Shown here piece after piece: positions 53,213 to 63,908 of a stretch of 64,000 nucleotides of DNA (the stretch's first letter is position 1; every line of letters begins with the position of its first letter). Source of the stretch: Halichondria panicea. Its lineage: Eukaryota; Porifera; Demospongiae; Suberitida; Halichondriidae. A model generated the notes under the pieces. That model was not told the origin of the DNA and did not search any database. It saw only the letters and a list, made by a program, of their open reading frames with translations. Location: NCBI RefSeq assembly GCF_963675165.1, contig NC_087387.1, forward strand, positions 4,986,990 through 5,050,989, written 5' to 3'. The translations under genes and the position numbers were made by a program.

Positions 53213-53970
53213 GCATCAGAGGAGGTTGGACACGATCACGTGCACCACTTTTTTTGCTGAGCTGGCATAGAAATTGACAAGGGTTTTCCATGTAAACTTC
53301 TAGCTGGTGTTGCACGGTCATTGGAGACTGAAAGCAACATTTATGTATCTCTCTGGCTATCATTAACCAACCCGATCCCCATGCAGCGATCCCCTCTATT
53401 CTGGCGAGTTATCAGTGCATATAGTGTTTACCAGATTCTTGTCAGCCAGTACAGTACAAGCTACATGCAGCACCGCTGAGCTATACTCTACCCTATAGTC
53501 TAGCTAATCCTGGTCCAACTAGACAACAGTTATAAGCTAGCAAAGTAACAGTAGCCATACATTCTTTTTACAGTTGCTCGGTATCCATGGTAACCTGAGC
53601 AGAGACATCACATACGTCACAAAATTGATGACGCGTGGCCAACCTCCTCTGTCTAAGTATACTTAGCACCTCAGGTGCTGATGCCTCGGTGGAGATGCCA
53701 AAGCTACGTACATATAACATAAAGCAACTAATAGCTTTTTTAAATTTACATGACAACATACATTTTACTGCGCATGCAAACTCAAAGAATGGGTAACGAT
53801 CAACCAATTGACACTCCGTAAACAAACGTGCTCTTCTGAAAAGGCTGCAATGACATTCCAAGTAAGCAAAACTGTGAACATTATTTTGCAAATCCACGAA
53901 TTAAGTCGAAGACAAAGGATACTTACTTGTGACTTGTTGGCTGAGCTAATATGAACCAAATGTTTGTCAG

Positions 53971-54007
<37 letters not shown>

Positions 54008-54640
54008 AATGAGGATATTCAAGGTCAATTCAAATCTGCTTCCAGCGGACTTAATTATCTCCAACCCCCTCACTAGTGGTTAGAGGTAAGAAAGAGAGAG
54101 CGGAATGCAAATAAGTTATCAGGAATCCTTTTAATTGACCCTGACTATCCTCCTGTGCACAGTGCACGGTGTGTGTGTACATGTGTGTGTGTGGGGGGGA
54201 GGGGTCATGGCTGAGTGCACTTCAACTTTTAACTTCTGCCACCAACTTGAAATCCTCCATTGTATGGCATACTATTTGTTCTAAAAGTATGCTAAGAATA
54301 GGGGGGCTAAATTTTGTATTTGTGTGGCGACAAGTTAAAAACAGTGGCGCTAATTTTGTGGGGCTACTCAAAAGAGAGTGGGGTTAAACTTCGTGTTTGT
54401 GTGACGGCAAGCTCATGCTGATTGTGTGTTCAACAAATAAAAAGAGTGGCCTAAACGCATAGCCAGCCCCCACAACAAGATGACAAAAAAAATGCAAGTA
54501 TGGGTCAACAGGTTAAGCCACAAAGACTGTGCCCGCGTAAACCGATATTATCACGCCAGCATCTCCACCCGACCTTCGGATTCAACTGACGACCTTTAAA
54601 TGTGAACTACGTGCCTATAATCTAAGGGGGTACTGTATAT
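53213..54640. other. Non-coding, with a GT run
   Basis: It holds a short GT microsatellite near 53972-54002 and another GT-rich patch near 54170. No exon or repeat family was recognised. Confidence 0.45.
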
Positions 54641-54649
54641 TGACTTACA

Positions 54650-54850
54650 TGTACTCTCTCTTATCGGTGAGTCTTCTCTCGATCTTTGTCGTTCTCAATC
54701 TGGGTGACCTGGGCAGCCATTTTCTTGAAATTCTCTTGCCACCTCCATCAGCATACGACTGGTGCTACGAGCAATCTGATTCTATGGAGAAACTCACTGG
54801 TGTGCTTGAGCTGCAGAAAAGGAAATATTGCAGTCGCACTGAGCCAAAAC
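54650..54850 (-). pseudogene. Diverged copy of the 61.4-61.6-kb segment
   Basis: The sequence TGTGCTTGAGCTGCAGAAAAGGAAATATTGC with its upstream context matches 61440-61640. In the frame open at 61.5 kb this copy meets a stop soon after the splice-like site, so it is the more decayed of the two. Confidence 0.5.
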
Positions 54851-55027
54851 ACACGGTAAAGACCCACTAGAGTGCTAAGGTTGATATAGGCCACCATGCA
54901 CAGAGAAAACACATCACCTACGTTAGCTAGTATACACTCTGTGAAATAGAATCCCATCTCTCTGGTTAGAAAACACTACAATGTAGCTAGCTAGGTAATA
55001 TTACTGTGTACCAAAACACTTCCTTAC

Positions 55028-55160
55028 GTGCAAGGTCCTCCTCACTGGTCTGTGTACACTCTATAACAGATGTAGCTGCAATCCACTGCTGGAACTGCCC
55101 AAGGAGATATTTTATATAGCACACTCTCCTCTCAGAAGATCCTCCTAGAGTCGTGCACCC
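55028..55160 (-). CDS. Candidate exon, unrecognised
   Basis: Between a possible acceptor (55161-55162 on the + strand) and a GTAAGG donor, the minus strand is open for 44 codons: begins GCTTLGGSSERRVCYIKYLL, ends TQTSEEDLA, phase 0 to 1. It lies downstream of the death-domain exon in the same orientation and may belong to that locus. No domain is recognised. Confidence 0.3.
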
Positions 55161-55489
55161 CTGCCACATGCCCCTACACGTAAACAGAATGGGAACTTTA
55201 TTCTAACTGCTAGAAGTGGTAAACATCAAGAAGCAATAAAGTATACAAAGGGGCTGTAAATGGAAGCATCAGTCAACCAATAAACACATCCTCTCTACTC
55301 AGAGTGGGTACATTTGGTAATACTTTAGAGCACTTGGGTAAAAGCAGCAGTCACACTGAGCCAAAACAGACGGTAAAGACCCACTAGACAATAAATATTA
55401 AGCGACACACGAGTCCTACGTAGCTCTGATAAAGAGTTGATTGTACAACCTAACACAACTATTATCACTGTATACTCACCAGACTCGTA

Positions 55490-55655
55490 GCTGGTCACAA
55501 GTTCCTTTGCTACATGTACTTGCTCCTCTCCTATGTTACTGAGACGAGATTGGCCAGCTCACTCCATGTTGGTCGTCCAGACCAACCCTTCATCCATTGG
55601 TCAATCACTTCTGTCAAGCAGCCAGCACTGTCGTTGGGACACGAATCACAACACA
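55490..55655 (-). pseudogene. Death-domain exon with internal frameshift
   Basis: The minus strand reads CDSCPNDSAGCLTEVIDQWM, then KGWSGRPTWSELANLVS, the middle and late helices of a death domain (helix 4 CLxEVxxxW, then PTWxxLxxxL). After that the frame hits a TAG, but one frame over it continues IGEEQVHVAKELVTSYE to a good GTGAGT donor. A single missing base near 55532-55538 would join the two. Death domains mediate assembly of apoptosis and innate-immune complexes. The break suggests a decayed copy, or a sequencing slip. Confidence 0.5.
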
Positions 55656-55862
55656 CTGAGACAAAAAAATACGGTAAATACCCCCTACACAATAAATTGG
55701 CTTCATCTCCAATGGGTATATAGGGTCACGCTTTCACAAGCTAATTTGTTCTCTGCAAGGACAAGAGATGCATATCAGTACTACTGTTAGCACACACGAC
55801 GACATGTATATAAAGAGGCTAGCTCTGAACCAGGTTTCTTGGTCTGGCTAGCTAACTCATAC

Positions 55863-56018
55863 CTCCCCATGTAAGACACAGAAATGCGTGGGTAGAAGGA
55901 CATGAGGGGATGGTGATATCCAATGGTTTAGAGTTAGAGGTACACAGTTGGAGGATCACAACCATTTGTAACTGACTACCAGTTGAGTAGGGATCGCTGT
56001 GACCCTCCACGGAGCTAT
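55863..56018 (-). CDS. Candidate exon upstream of the death-domain exon
   Basis: The minus strand is open from a possible acceptor near 56018: GGSTQFHSSVEGHSDPYSTG, then QLQMVVILQLCTSNSKPLDI, ending HAFLCLTWG before a GTATGA donor (phase 1). Composition looks coding. It may be the part of the death-domain gene that precedes the death domain; I recognise no domain. The start is uncertain. Confidence 0.35.
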
Positions 56019-56115
56019 GAAATTGGGTGGAACCACCTACATGTAGCATGATGATGTGGACACAATAAAGTGCAGATTTCCCCAGCAAGTATTGGTGTTC
56101 AAACCACCTTGGCAA

Positions 56116-57150
56116 ACAAGCCGCTTCCTACATATAAGTCCCTGTGATGAAGCTTATTTCACTCATGTTTGTGCGTCTTTCTGTGATCTCTATTGTTATC
56201 TGAACTCTGTCCAATAACTCTTCCCCATTTTTGTTTTTTGCACTTGTTATACCTATTATTCTCGAATGTATGTCACAGTTCAAGAGCACATGCCCTACTC
56301 TCCCAAAAATGTTTTTTGCACTTGTTATACCATTATTCTCGAATGTATGTCACAGTTCAAGAGCAGAAGAGGTATACGACACACGTGCCTCGATTAGTGG
56401 GTAAAGACTTTAGAATGGATAAGTAACAGTCACAATGAGCCAAAACAGCCAGTAAAGACCCACTAGACAATAAATGCTATGTGAGACGGAGGTCCTATCT
56501 CTGATAAAGAGTCGATCATACATTATTATAACACTATAATGGAACACAGGGGGGGGCAGAGCGTATACAACACATAAAAAGTCTAACGAAACACAGGGGG
56601 GGGGTACAGCGTATGCAACAGCTTGTTTAACCATAGATACAGGAAGAGAGGGATTGGCAACGGATCACGTGCGCCCATAAGCCACATATAAAATTACATG
56701 AAATCAATACAGAGCTTGACAAGCCATCCGTGTTTCCCTCCCCAACGCGGTAGAACAACCTTTACGAACCTTTCCAAGCCCTTCTATTCGATGCCCCTTG
56801 CTTGTAGGCATCATTATTTTAGAGATGACAAAAACATAATTTCGATTGTTGTGAAGTAGCTAGAGGTACATGCGACACTATGTACCTCCTGCTACTATAA
56901 TATAGCTAGAGCTGCCTAACTAAGTAGTGTACTGTGTAGCATATGGCCTAAAGCACTGCATTGAACTGAAAGTCAAGCAGCAAAATTCTTATACTGACAG
57001 TAAAAACAATCGTTTGTCTCTTATTTTGTGTCTGGCCATTTTTCCCAACGTTGAAAGTAGGCGGCTTCAATTAAACCGCAGGGAAACACGGATGGCTATT
57101 CGAGGCGCTTTTGTTACCAATCCCTCTCTTCCTGTATCTATGGTTTAACA
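56116..57150. other. Non-coding, short direct repeats
   Basis: A block with TTTTTTGCACTTGTTATACC and TCGAATGTATGTCACAGTTC occurs twice (about 56230-56290 and 56308-56365). GAGCCAAAACAG-type and GGGGGG-type stretches seen here recur at 54.8, 55.36 and 60.4-60.6 kb. No gene was seen. Confidence 0.4.
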
Positions 57151-57494
57151 TAAAGTACGTTAGTGTCTAATTGAGCACAGGGGGGAGGGCACAGCGTATA
57201 CAACAGCTCGTAACATTGGCCTGTGACCCTATTATAAATGATGCTACCAAAAGTGAGTGGGAGATATACATGCTGTGCAGGTGCACCTGAAAACGGGTTT
57301 TCTATAGAGAGGCTTTATTTGCTTATTTGCTTATTTGCCTGATTGAGAGGCATCTTTGTGTAGGAACATTTGCATTGGATGACTCGATCTAAAGTACACG
57401 TACATGTACATGCAAGCTTCGTACTCTGAAAACATCATAGTTGTCATCTCCACCTGAGGCTAAGAGCTGACCGTCAGGTGACCATCTGAGCCTG
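57151..57494 (-). pseudogene. Duplicated segment with Cdc20/Fizzy-like WD40 piece, cut by the minisatellite
   Basis: The minus strand has LRWSPDGQLLASGGDDN, the fourth or fifth blade signature of Cdc20/Cdh1 WD40 propellers, next to a possible acceptor. The coding then runs out of similarity into YDVFRV, and upstream of it the 80-bp minisatellite begins at once. Most of the segment (57151-57487) is near-identical to 60548-60893. No other blade was found nearby, so this is an isolated fragment. Confidence 0.5.
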
Positions 57495-57503
57495 CATAGT
57501 ATC

Positions 57504-59097
57504 TAGGGATTACCCGTGGGTCACCCAAAGGTATACCCCAGCATGTACCAGTATGCCCAGAGTAACTATAGTACCGTAGTATCTAGGCATGACCCCGTGG
57601 GTCACCCAAAGGTATACCCCAGCATGTACCAGTATGCCCAGAGTAACTATAGTACCATAGTATCTAGGGATCACCCATGGGTCACCCAAAGGTATACCCC
57701 AGCACGTACCAGTATGCCCAAAGTAACTATAGTACCATAGTATCTAGGGATTACCCGTGGGTCACCCAAAGGTATACCCCGGCACGTACCAGTATGCCCA
57801 GAGTAACTATAGTACCATAGTATCTAGGCATGACCCGTGGGTCACCCAAAGGTATACCCCGGCACGTACCAGTATGCCCAGAGTAACTATAGTACCATAG
57901 TATCTAGGCATGACCCGTGGGTCACCCAAAGGTATACCCCGGCATGTACCAGTATGCCCAGAGTAACTATAGTACCATATTATCTAGGGATTACCCGTGG
58001 GTCACCCAAAGGTATACCCCGGCACGTACCAGTATGCCCAGAGTAACTATAGTACCATAGTATCTAGGGATTACCCGTGGGTCATCCAAAGGTATACCCC
58101 GGCACGTACCAGTATGCCCAGAGTAACTATAGTACCATATTATCTAGGGATTACCCGTGGGTCACCCAAAGGTATACCCCGGCACGTACCAGTATGCCCA
58201 GAGTAACTATAGTACCATAGTATCTAGGCATGACCCGTGGGTCACCCAAAGGTATACCCCAGCAGGTACCAGTATGCCCAGAGTAACTATAGTACCATAG
58301 TATCTAGGGATTACCCGTGGGTCACCCAAAGGTATACCCCGGCACGTACCAGTATGCCCAGAGTAACTATAGTATCATAGTATCTAGGGATTACCCGTGG
58401 GTCACCCAAAGGTATACCCCGGCACGTACCAGTATGCCCAGAGTAACTATAGTACCATAGTATCTAGGCATGACCCGTGAGTCACCCAAAGGTATACCCC
58501 AGCATGTACCAGTACGCCCAGAGTAACTATAGTACCGTAGTATCTAGGCATGACCCCGTGGGTCACCCAAAGGTATACCCCAGCATGTACCAGTATGCCC
58601 CAAGTAACTATAGTACCATAGTATCTAGGCATGACCCGTGGGTCACCCAAAGGTATACCCCAGCATGTACCAGTATGCCCAGAGTAACTATAGTACCATA
58701 GCAGGGTGTCATACAGGGGGGGGGGGGAAGGGGGGATATCCCCCCCCTATCTCCAATTTCCCCCCCCTTTTTTGCTGACTGAGGGTCCATAGCTGGCAAT
58801 TTTACATACTATGAAATAACAGTTGACCTTTTTTTTAGCAAAATTTTCTGGTTACTTTTCTTATTTCCCCCCTCTACTTCAAAATCCTGTATGACACCCT
58901 GCATAGTATCTAGGGATTACTCGTGGGTCACCCAAAGGTATACCCCAGCATGTACCAGTATGCCCAGAGTAACTATAGTACCATAGTATCTAGGCATGAC
59001 CCGTGGGTCACCCAAAGGTATACCCCAGCATGTACCAGTATGCCCAGAGTAACTATAGTACCATAGTATCTAGGGATTACCCGTGGGTCACCCAAAT
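57504..59097 (+). repeat. 80-bp minisatellite, about 17 copies, interrupted
   Basis: Units of 80 bp (TATCTAGGGATTACCCGTGG through CCCAGAGTAACTATAGTACC) run from 57504 to 58697, then again from 58902 to about 59097 after an inserted 200-bp element. Units differ by a few substitutions and rare 1-bp indels. Two more units lie inverted at 59705-59860. The apparent proteins here are shadows, since 80 is not a multiple of three. Confidence 0.95.
58702..58901. mobile_element. 200-bp MITE inserted in the minisatellite
   Basis: It has perfect 16-bp inverted ends (CAGGGTGTCATACAGG) and is flanked by CATAG on both sides (58697-58701 and 58902-58906), the second copy restoring the repeat sequence ACCATAGTATC. 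The interior has long G and C runs. No coding capacity. Confidence 0.9.
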
Positions 59098-59700
59098 ATA
59101 AAATGTTAGTAATTCACAATCAGGGCCTACACACACAAAGTCATTGGTTCTTGTGCATGATCGAGGCTGGTAGCATGATCTTTGAAGTTGGACGCTCGAA
59201 GATTTCTTGAGCCATCAATAAACTCCTAGTTAAGTTTCTTAAGCCTGATAGCTATCTTGAAACTTTGTAGAGAGACCTACCAGCCAAGAGAGAGAATGAC
59301 CCACCAACCAGAGAAAGAGAGAGACTAACCGGAGAGAGAGACCCACCAGCCAGAGTGAAAGAAAGACCAAAGACAGTGAGAGACCTAGCAAGAGAGTAAG
59401 AGTAAACTCAGAACTTTAGACAGTCCGCTTGTTCTCAGCTAAATGTACTGATTTATTTGTCCACATTTCTTGAGTCTTTTTGTAGCTTATTCTGAGCTAC
59501 TAGAACTCTGGTAAAGGGCTCTTACTAGTGCTATAGAGCTAGAACAGCTAGCCCCTAGCTAGCTAGCTACGTACATATATATATCTCTGGCTAGCTACAT
59601 AGCTCTGCTCTGACAAAATGTCTGACTAACACGTGCAATGACAGGTCACGTGCAAATAATGACCGGATTTGTCTGTTGTTTGGGTGTAATTTCGAGCCCT
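59098..59700. other. Non-coding, purine-rich patch
   Basis: It contains a GAGAGA-rich stretch at 59280-59410 and a GCTAGCTAGC-type patch near 59550. No gene was seen. Confidence 0.4.
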
Positions 59701-59704
59701 GCCT

Positions 59705-59860
59705 TTGGGTGACCCACGGGTCATCCCTAGATACTATGGTACTATAGTTACTTTGGGCATACTGGCACGTGCTGGGGTATACCTTTGGGTGACCCACGGG
59801 TCATGCCTAGATACTATGGTACTATAGTTACTCTGGGCATACTGGTACATGCTAGGGTAC
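59705..59860 (-). repeat. Two inverted units of the 80-bp minisatellite
   Basis: CTTTGGGTGACCCACGGGTC to GGGCATACTGG recurs twice at an 80-bp spacing, in the opposite orientation to the main array. Confidence 0.9.
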
Positions 59861-60049
59861 CTACATGTACATGGTATAATGTGCTGATCATGCTGGTCCC
59901 ATAGTATATTAGTTGGACCCTTATGATGCACTTACTACGCCTGATGGCACTACTGGACAACCCTGCTACATACGTACATGTACAAGACCCCTCACATAGA
60001 ATACATGTATGTGTGGTGTGGTGTGAGGTGTGTGTTGCTCACTTTAAGG

Positions 60050-60165
60050 AAAAGCTTCTTCTCTTTAAAGACGTGAACAACATTGATCTTGGACTGGAGC
60101 ACCAGCCCTGACATAACCAGACTTAGGGCACGCACATTCAGATCCAGCTCACTGATAAGGAGGGA
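60050..60165 (-). CDS. Candidate exon, unrecognised
   Basis: The minus strand between a possible acceptor and a GTGAGC donor is open: ELDLNVRALSLVMSGLVLQS, then KINVVHVFKEKKLFLK. The boundaries are approximate. It lies between the minisatellite and the WD40 remnant and could belong to either neighbour or to none. Confidence 0.25.
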
Positions 60166-60547
60166 GGGGCATGATAAATACAACCACTTACACTGTACTT
60201 GTACTGTATCTTCACTGGACTATACTAGTTGCATGTCTATAACTGCTGCAACAAAAGTCTCACAACCCTATACATGTAGCTCATACATGTACATGAACAT
60301 GTAATCCCTATAATTATGCATGCACATGTAGATGCAATAGAAGTACAGTGCAAACAGGTTTAGTACATGTACACATTAAACGTACATTATCTGTGAGGGG
60401 TACCGGGAACGCTAATTAAACACGGGGGGGCACAGCGTATACAACATACAAAAAGTACGTTATAGTCTAACGAAACACGGGCACAGCGTATACAACATAC
60501 AGAACACAGGGGGGGGGAGGTACAGCATATGCAACAGCTTGTTTAAT

Positions 60548-61010
60548 ACAAAAAGTACGTTAGTGTCTAATTGAGCACAGGGGGGAGGGCACAGCGTATA
60601 CAACAGCTCGTAACATTGGCCTGTGACCCTATTATAAACGATGCGACCAAAAGTGAGTGGGAGATATACATGCTGTGCAGGTGCACCTGAAAACGGGTTT
60701 TCTATAGAGAGGCTTTATTTGCTTATTTGCTTATTTGCCTGATTGAGAGGCATGCATCTTTGTGTAGGAACATTTGCATTGGACGACTTGATCTAAAGTA
60801 CACGTACATGTACATGCAAGCTTCGTACTCTGAAAACATCATAGGTCTCACCTTGTTATCATCTCCACCTGAGGCTAAGAGCTGACCGTCTGCAGTCTGC
60901 ACACTGTCTGCAGTCTGCATCTGAGTCTGCACACCTCCTGTGTGTGACCTTGGTAGCGTTTGATTGGAAGAGAGGCCTCTCGATGGTCCTAGGCAACAGA
61001 TCAGAGGAAT
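60548..61010 (-). pseudogene. Duplicated segment with broken Cdc20/Fizzy-like WD40 exon
   Basis: In one minus-strand frame RYQGHTQEVCRLR resembles the Cdc20 blade start (xLxGHxQEVCGLxW). A 20-nt expansion of GCAGACTGCAGACAGTGT then breaks the frame, and DGQLLASGGDDNK resumes in another frame up to a GTGAGA donor (exon end at 60852). The 57.4-kb copy lacks the expansion. A decayed copy is the simplest reading. Confidence 0.5.
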
Positions 61011-61439
61011 ACCATGTGACTGCATGCAGACATAATTATTTATTAGCTGTGGCCGAGAATAATTATGCCTCGGTGTGCATGCGCAAGCAAAGTATATGGT
61101 AGTCCGTTTGTGTGTGTGTTATAATGCTGAAAGTAAAAGTTATAGTCTAATGGAGCACGGGGGGGGGCATATACAACAGCTGCTATTTTATAGATCAGAA
61201 TACACATCACCACGACGACTCACATCTCTTGACTGTAACTGTTTGAATACTGCCAGTTCGGTTCCTCACATCAAAATAGCGTCATTCTCAATGAATCCAA
61301 ACTGTACATCACCTGCAGAACAAATAGGCAAATGAACAAAGTGAAAATGTATGTGAGAAACAAAACCTAAGGTAAATCATTGATAGTTTAGTTTTGTACT
61401 TACAGTAAGGGGGGTACCGTACGTATATGTATAACACAT

Positions 61440-61614
61440 TGACGTACTCTCTCTTATTGGTAAGTCTTCTCTCTCGACATTTGTCGCTCTCAATCTGGGC
61501 AACTGGGCAGCCACACTCCTGCTACCTCCACCTGGTGTTACGCAACCTGATTGGTCAGATCCATGAGAAGGCGTTGCTATGGAGAAACATTTACTGGACA
61601 GGTGTGCTTGAGCT
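61440..61614 (-). CDS. Candidate exon, Ser/Gly-rich
   Basis: After a T-rich acceptor (TTTCCTTTTCTGCAG) the minus strand is open: AHLSSKCFSIATPSHGSDQS, then GCVTPGGGSRSVAAQLPRLR and NVEREDLPIRE, to a GTACGT donor. It could be the N-terminal part of the Cdc20-like locus or unrelated. A decayed copy is at 54.65-54.85 kb. Confidence 0.3.
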
Positions 61615-61729
61615 GCAGAAAAGGAAATATTGCTGTGACAAAAAGCCATACACTTACAGAACAGAGATTGATACATGTCGATCATCCATCATTGGTATAG
61701 CCCAGAAGGTCGAATACTAGCTAAGACCT

Positions 61730-62743
61730 TTTCGTCCCTAATGTTTATTGTGCCGGGACTCATCATTGGCGCATAACTGGAGGTCAAAGGTCGAAAACAT
61801 TGGCGATATATAATTGGCGCATGACACGACCTCCAGGTCTTTCGTACATGTCTATATAGTATGGAGTGGTTTGATCATAGTGTTAGTTAGTCGTAATTTT
61901 CGGATGTTGCTTCTACACAAAAATTAACCCACCACCACCGACACATGTAGTAGAGTCATAATTATTATCTAGGTAGCGCAAGCATTTCAAAGACAGCTTC
62001 TTGTAAAGAACGCATATACGAGTCAGCTGGGAGTGTTTCCCCCCAATTCGGAAGGTCATTCGTGACGTCACATTACACTCGTTTTTCACACCTTAATTAA
62101 ATAGGGATAAATACCTTCATTAGCCTTCATTATGACTAATCACAGAGCCTGTGTGTGGGGGGGGGAAGTTGTATACAGTATGCATACCTTGCACGTAGGG
62201 GTGGTCCCAATATCGTCTCCTGCATAATCGAGTGATCCCTGTGGCTAGCCATCAGTCGTGTCTAAGCCGGGTGCCCTCAGCTGGGGGGGGGGGGATATTT
62301 AGCAACACAGTTCAATATGTACAGTACATTAGGTATAAAGCCTGTTGTGTGTGTAGGGAGGGGGGGCTATGTACAGTACATTAGGTATAAGCCTGCCATG
62401 TACATACATGTAGGAGGTGATGAAGCAAAGTGGTATCACAACCTAAAAATAGCTAACCACACATTACAGGGTTTATGCTAAGTCCTGGTAGAACAAGATA
62501 GATCTTGAATAGAAATTGAGCAATAATTTAGAACCACAATGTACCTGTGCTGGACATGATGAAGCATGATGTATGATAAAAATAGTATAAGCCTGTGTGT
62601 GGGGGGGGGGGAGGTTGTGTACAGTATATTAGCTATGAGCTTGTGTGTGTGGGGGGAAGGTTGTGTACAGTATATTACATCTCACCAAGTTGTATCAGAG
62701 AGAAAGATTTCAGTGCAAAGCAAGGTTTCACAGTGCAATCAGC
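61730..62743. other. Upstream region of the last gene, G-rich tandem-like blocks
   Basis: Blocks of AAGCCTGTGTGTGGGGGGGG-type sequence followed by GTTGTGTACAGTATATTA recur near 62145, 62340, 62590 and 62640. The long G runs could form quadruplexes. No gene was seen before the ATG at 62744. Confidence 0.5.
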
Positions 62744-63908
62744 ATGGACGAAGAGGTTTGTACCCTGTACAATAGAGTGGCATGTGAACACATTATTTTG
62801 TCACAACAAGTATACGTAATGTACACTTTCCGATAATTATTATTAATTAACTCTACAGAAACTTGAAGAACAGGCCAGGCTGCCAGAGTACGACTCGGCC
62901 TCTACTCCAAAGATGCGAGAGATACAGGTGAGAATTTTTATATGCTAGCAAATACCAAATATACACCCATAATAATTGCAATGACTCGCTCACCTTCACA
63001 GGAGGAGAGTGCCTTTGACCTGTCGCAGAGTCCTAACCACAACCTCACTCCAGAGGAGGAATCTTACCTGAAACAGGTAAGCAATCACAGTACGAAACTC
63101 ATGTGCATCTTTGTAGGATTGCAATTCTGCACAGAAGTTTAACACTATTTGTATGCTCTCAATTGGAGGGTTGCATGCATACATGTAATGAACAATAAAC
63201 TCAGTCTAGTGTCCCCAGTTGCTCTTTAAAATGGAATGGTAGGTCGAAAAATAGGCCTGGGGTACCTGGGGGCGTGGTTGAAATTCGTTTCCAAGGTAAA
63301 CTAGGCAATTGTAGTTCCTGAAGGTGCCACACATCGGTAACGTGTACTACTGTAGGTTTAACCGTTTTGGCACCATACGAAGCATAGAAATTTACCGTAC
63401 CGTACGGTTGCACGTTTTGTTGCGCTTTCGATTAAAAACTGTTGAGCGACAATACATGTAGAACGCTTATGTCAGTTCTGTACCGATCCTTGTACAGTAG
63501 CCGCTCTCAAATAGTAGCCTCAGTGAACGTTGAGGCTAGCACGTGGCAGCCATATTAATACTAGCTAGGTAGAAGCTAGTCAGTGCTTTACAAAGACTTT
63601 CTTGTGGCAGAGTTTGAGTTTGTGCAGGTGAAAGAGCAACTTGAAGGTGCTGGAATGTTTTATAGGCGAGGGTATTAATCGCCTCTCTCGAATTGTAGCC
63701 TCTTTTACGCATATACAGTATGTACAACAAGGAAATAAAACGCATGGTGCGTTGTTTTATTTCCCCATTCACAGGTTCCTTAATCAGTATCATCAGTCTA
63801 TGTGAATCCTATAATTATATATAACTGAGCTTAGAAAAATATGCTACATTATAGGACATTGGTGACTCACCTCTCACCCCAACAACCGAGCCATCCAGCC
63901 CATATCAG
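62744..63908 (+). CDS. Start of a + strand gene, continues beyond window
   Basis: Exons 62744-62755 (MDEE), 62859-62927 (KLEEQARLPEYDSASTPKMR, ending EIQ), 63002-63076 (EESAFDLSQSPNHNLTPEEE, ending SYLKQ) and 63855-63908 (DIGDSPLTPTTEPSSPYQ); all joins are phase 0 with good GT-AG sites. The 70 codons seen are acidic and SP/TP-rich, as in a phosphorylated regulatory region. The third exon resembles exon 2 of the FHA gene (28885-28846) and the fourth resembles its exon 1, so the two genes share an origin at their 5' ends. An FHA or other domain may follow outside the window. Function is not assignable. Confidence 0.6.
63077..63854. other. Intron 3 of the last gene
   Basis: It contains no further in-phase exon. 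TAGCCTC/GAGGCTA-type short sequences near 63514 and 63690 are too short to call as element ends. Confidence 0.4.

Noticed and set aside
57516-58701. Reading frames repeating HPKVYPxxYQYAQSNYST
   Set aside because: They follow the 80-bp minisatellite; the period is not a multiple of three, so frames close every one to three units.
57504-59097. Possible CRISPR-like array
   Set aside because: The units are contiguous 80-bp repeats with no unique spacers, and the window is animal DNA.
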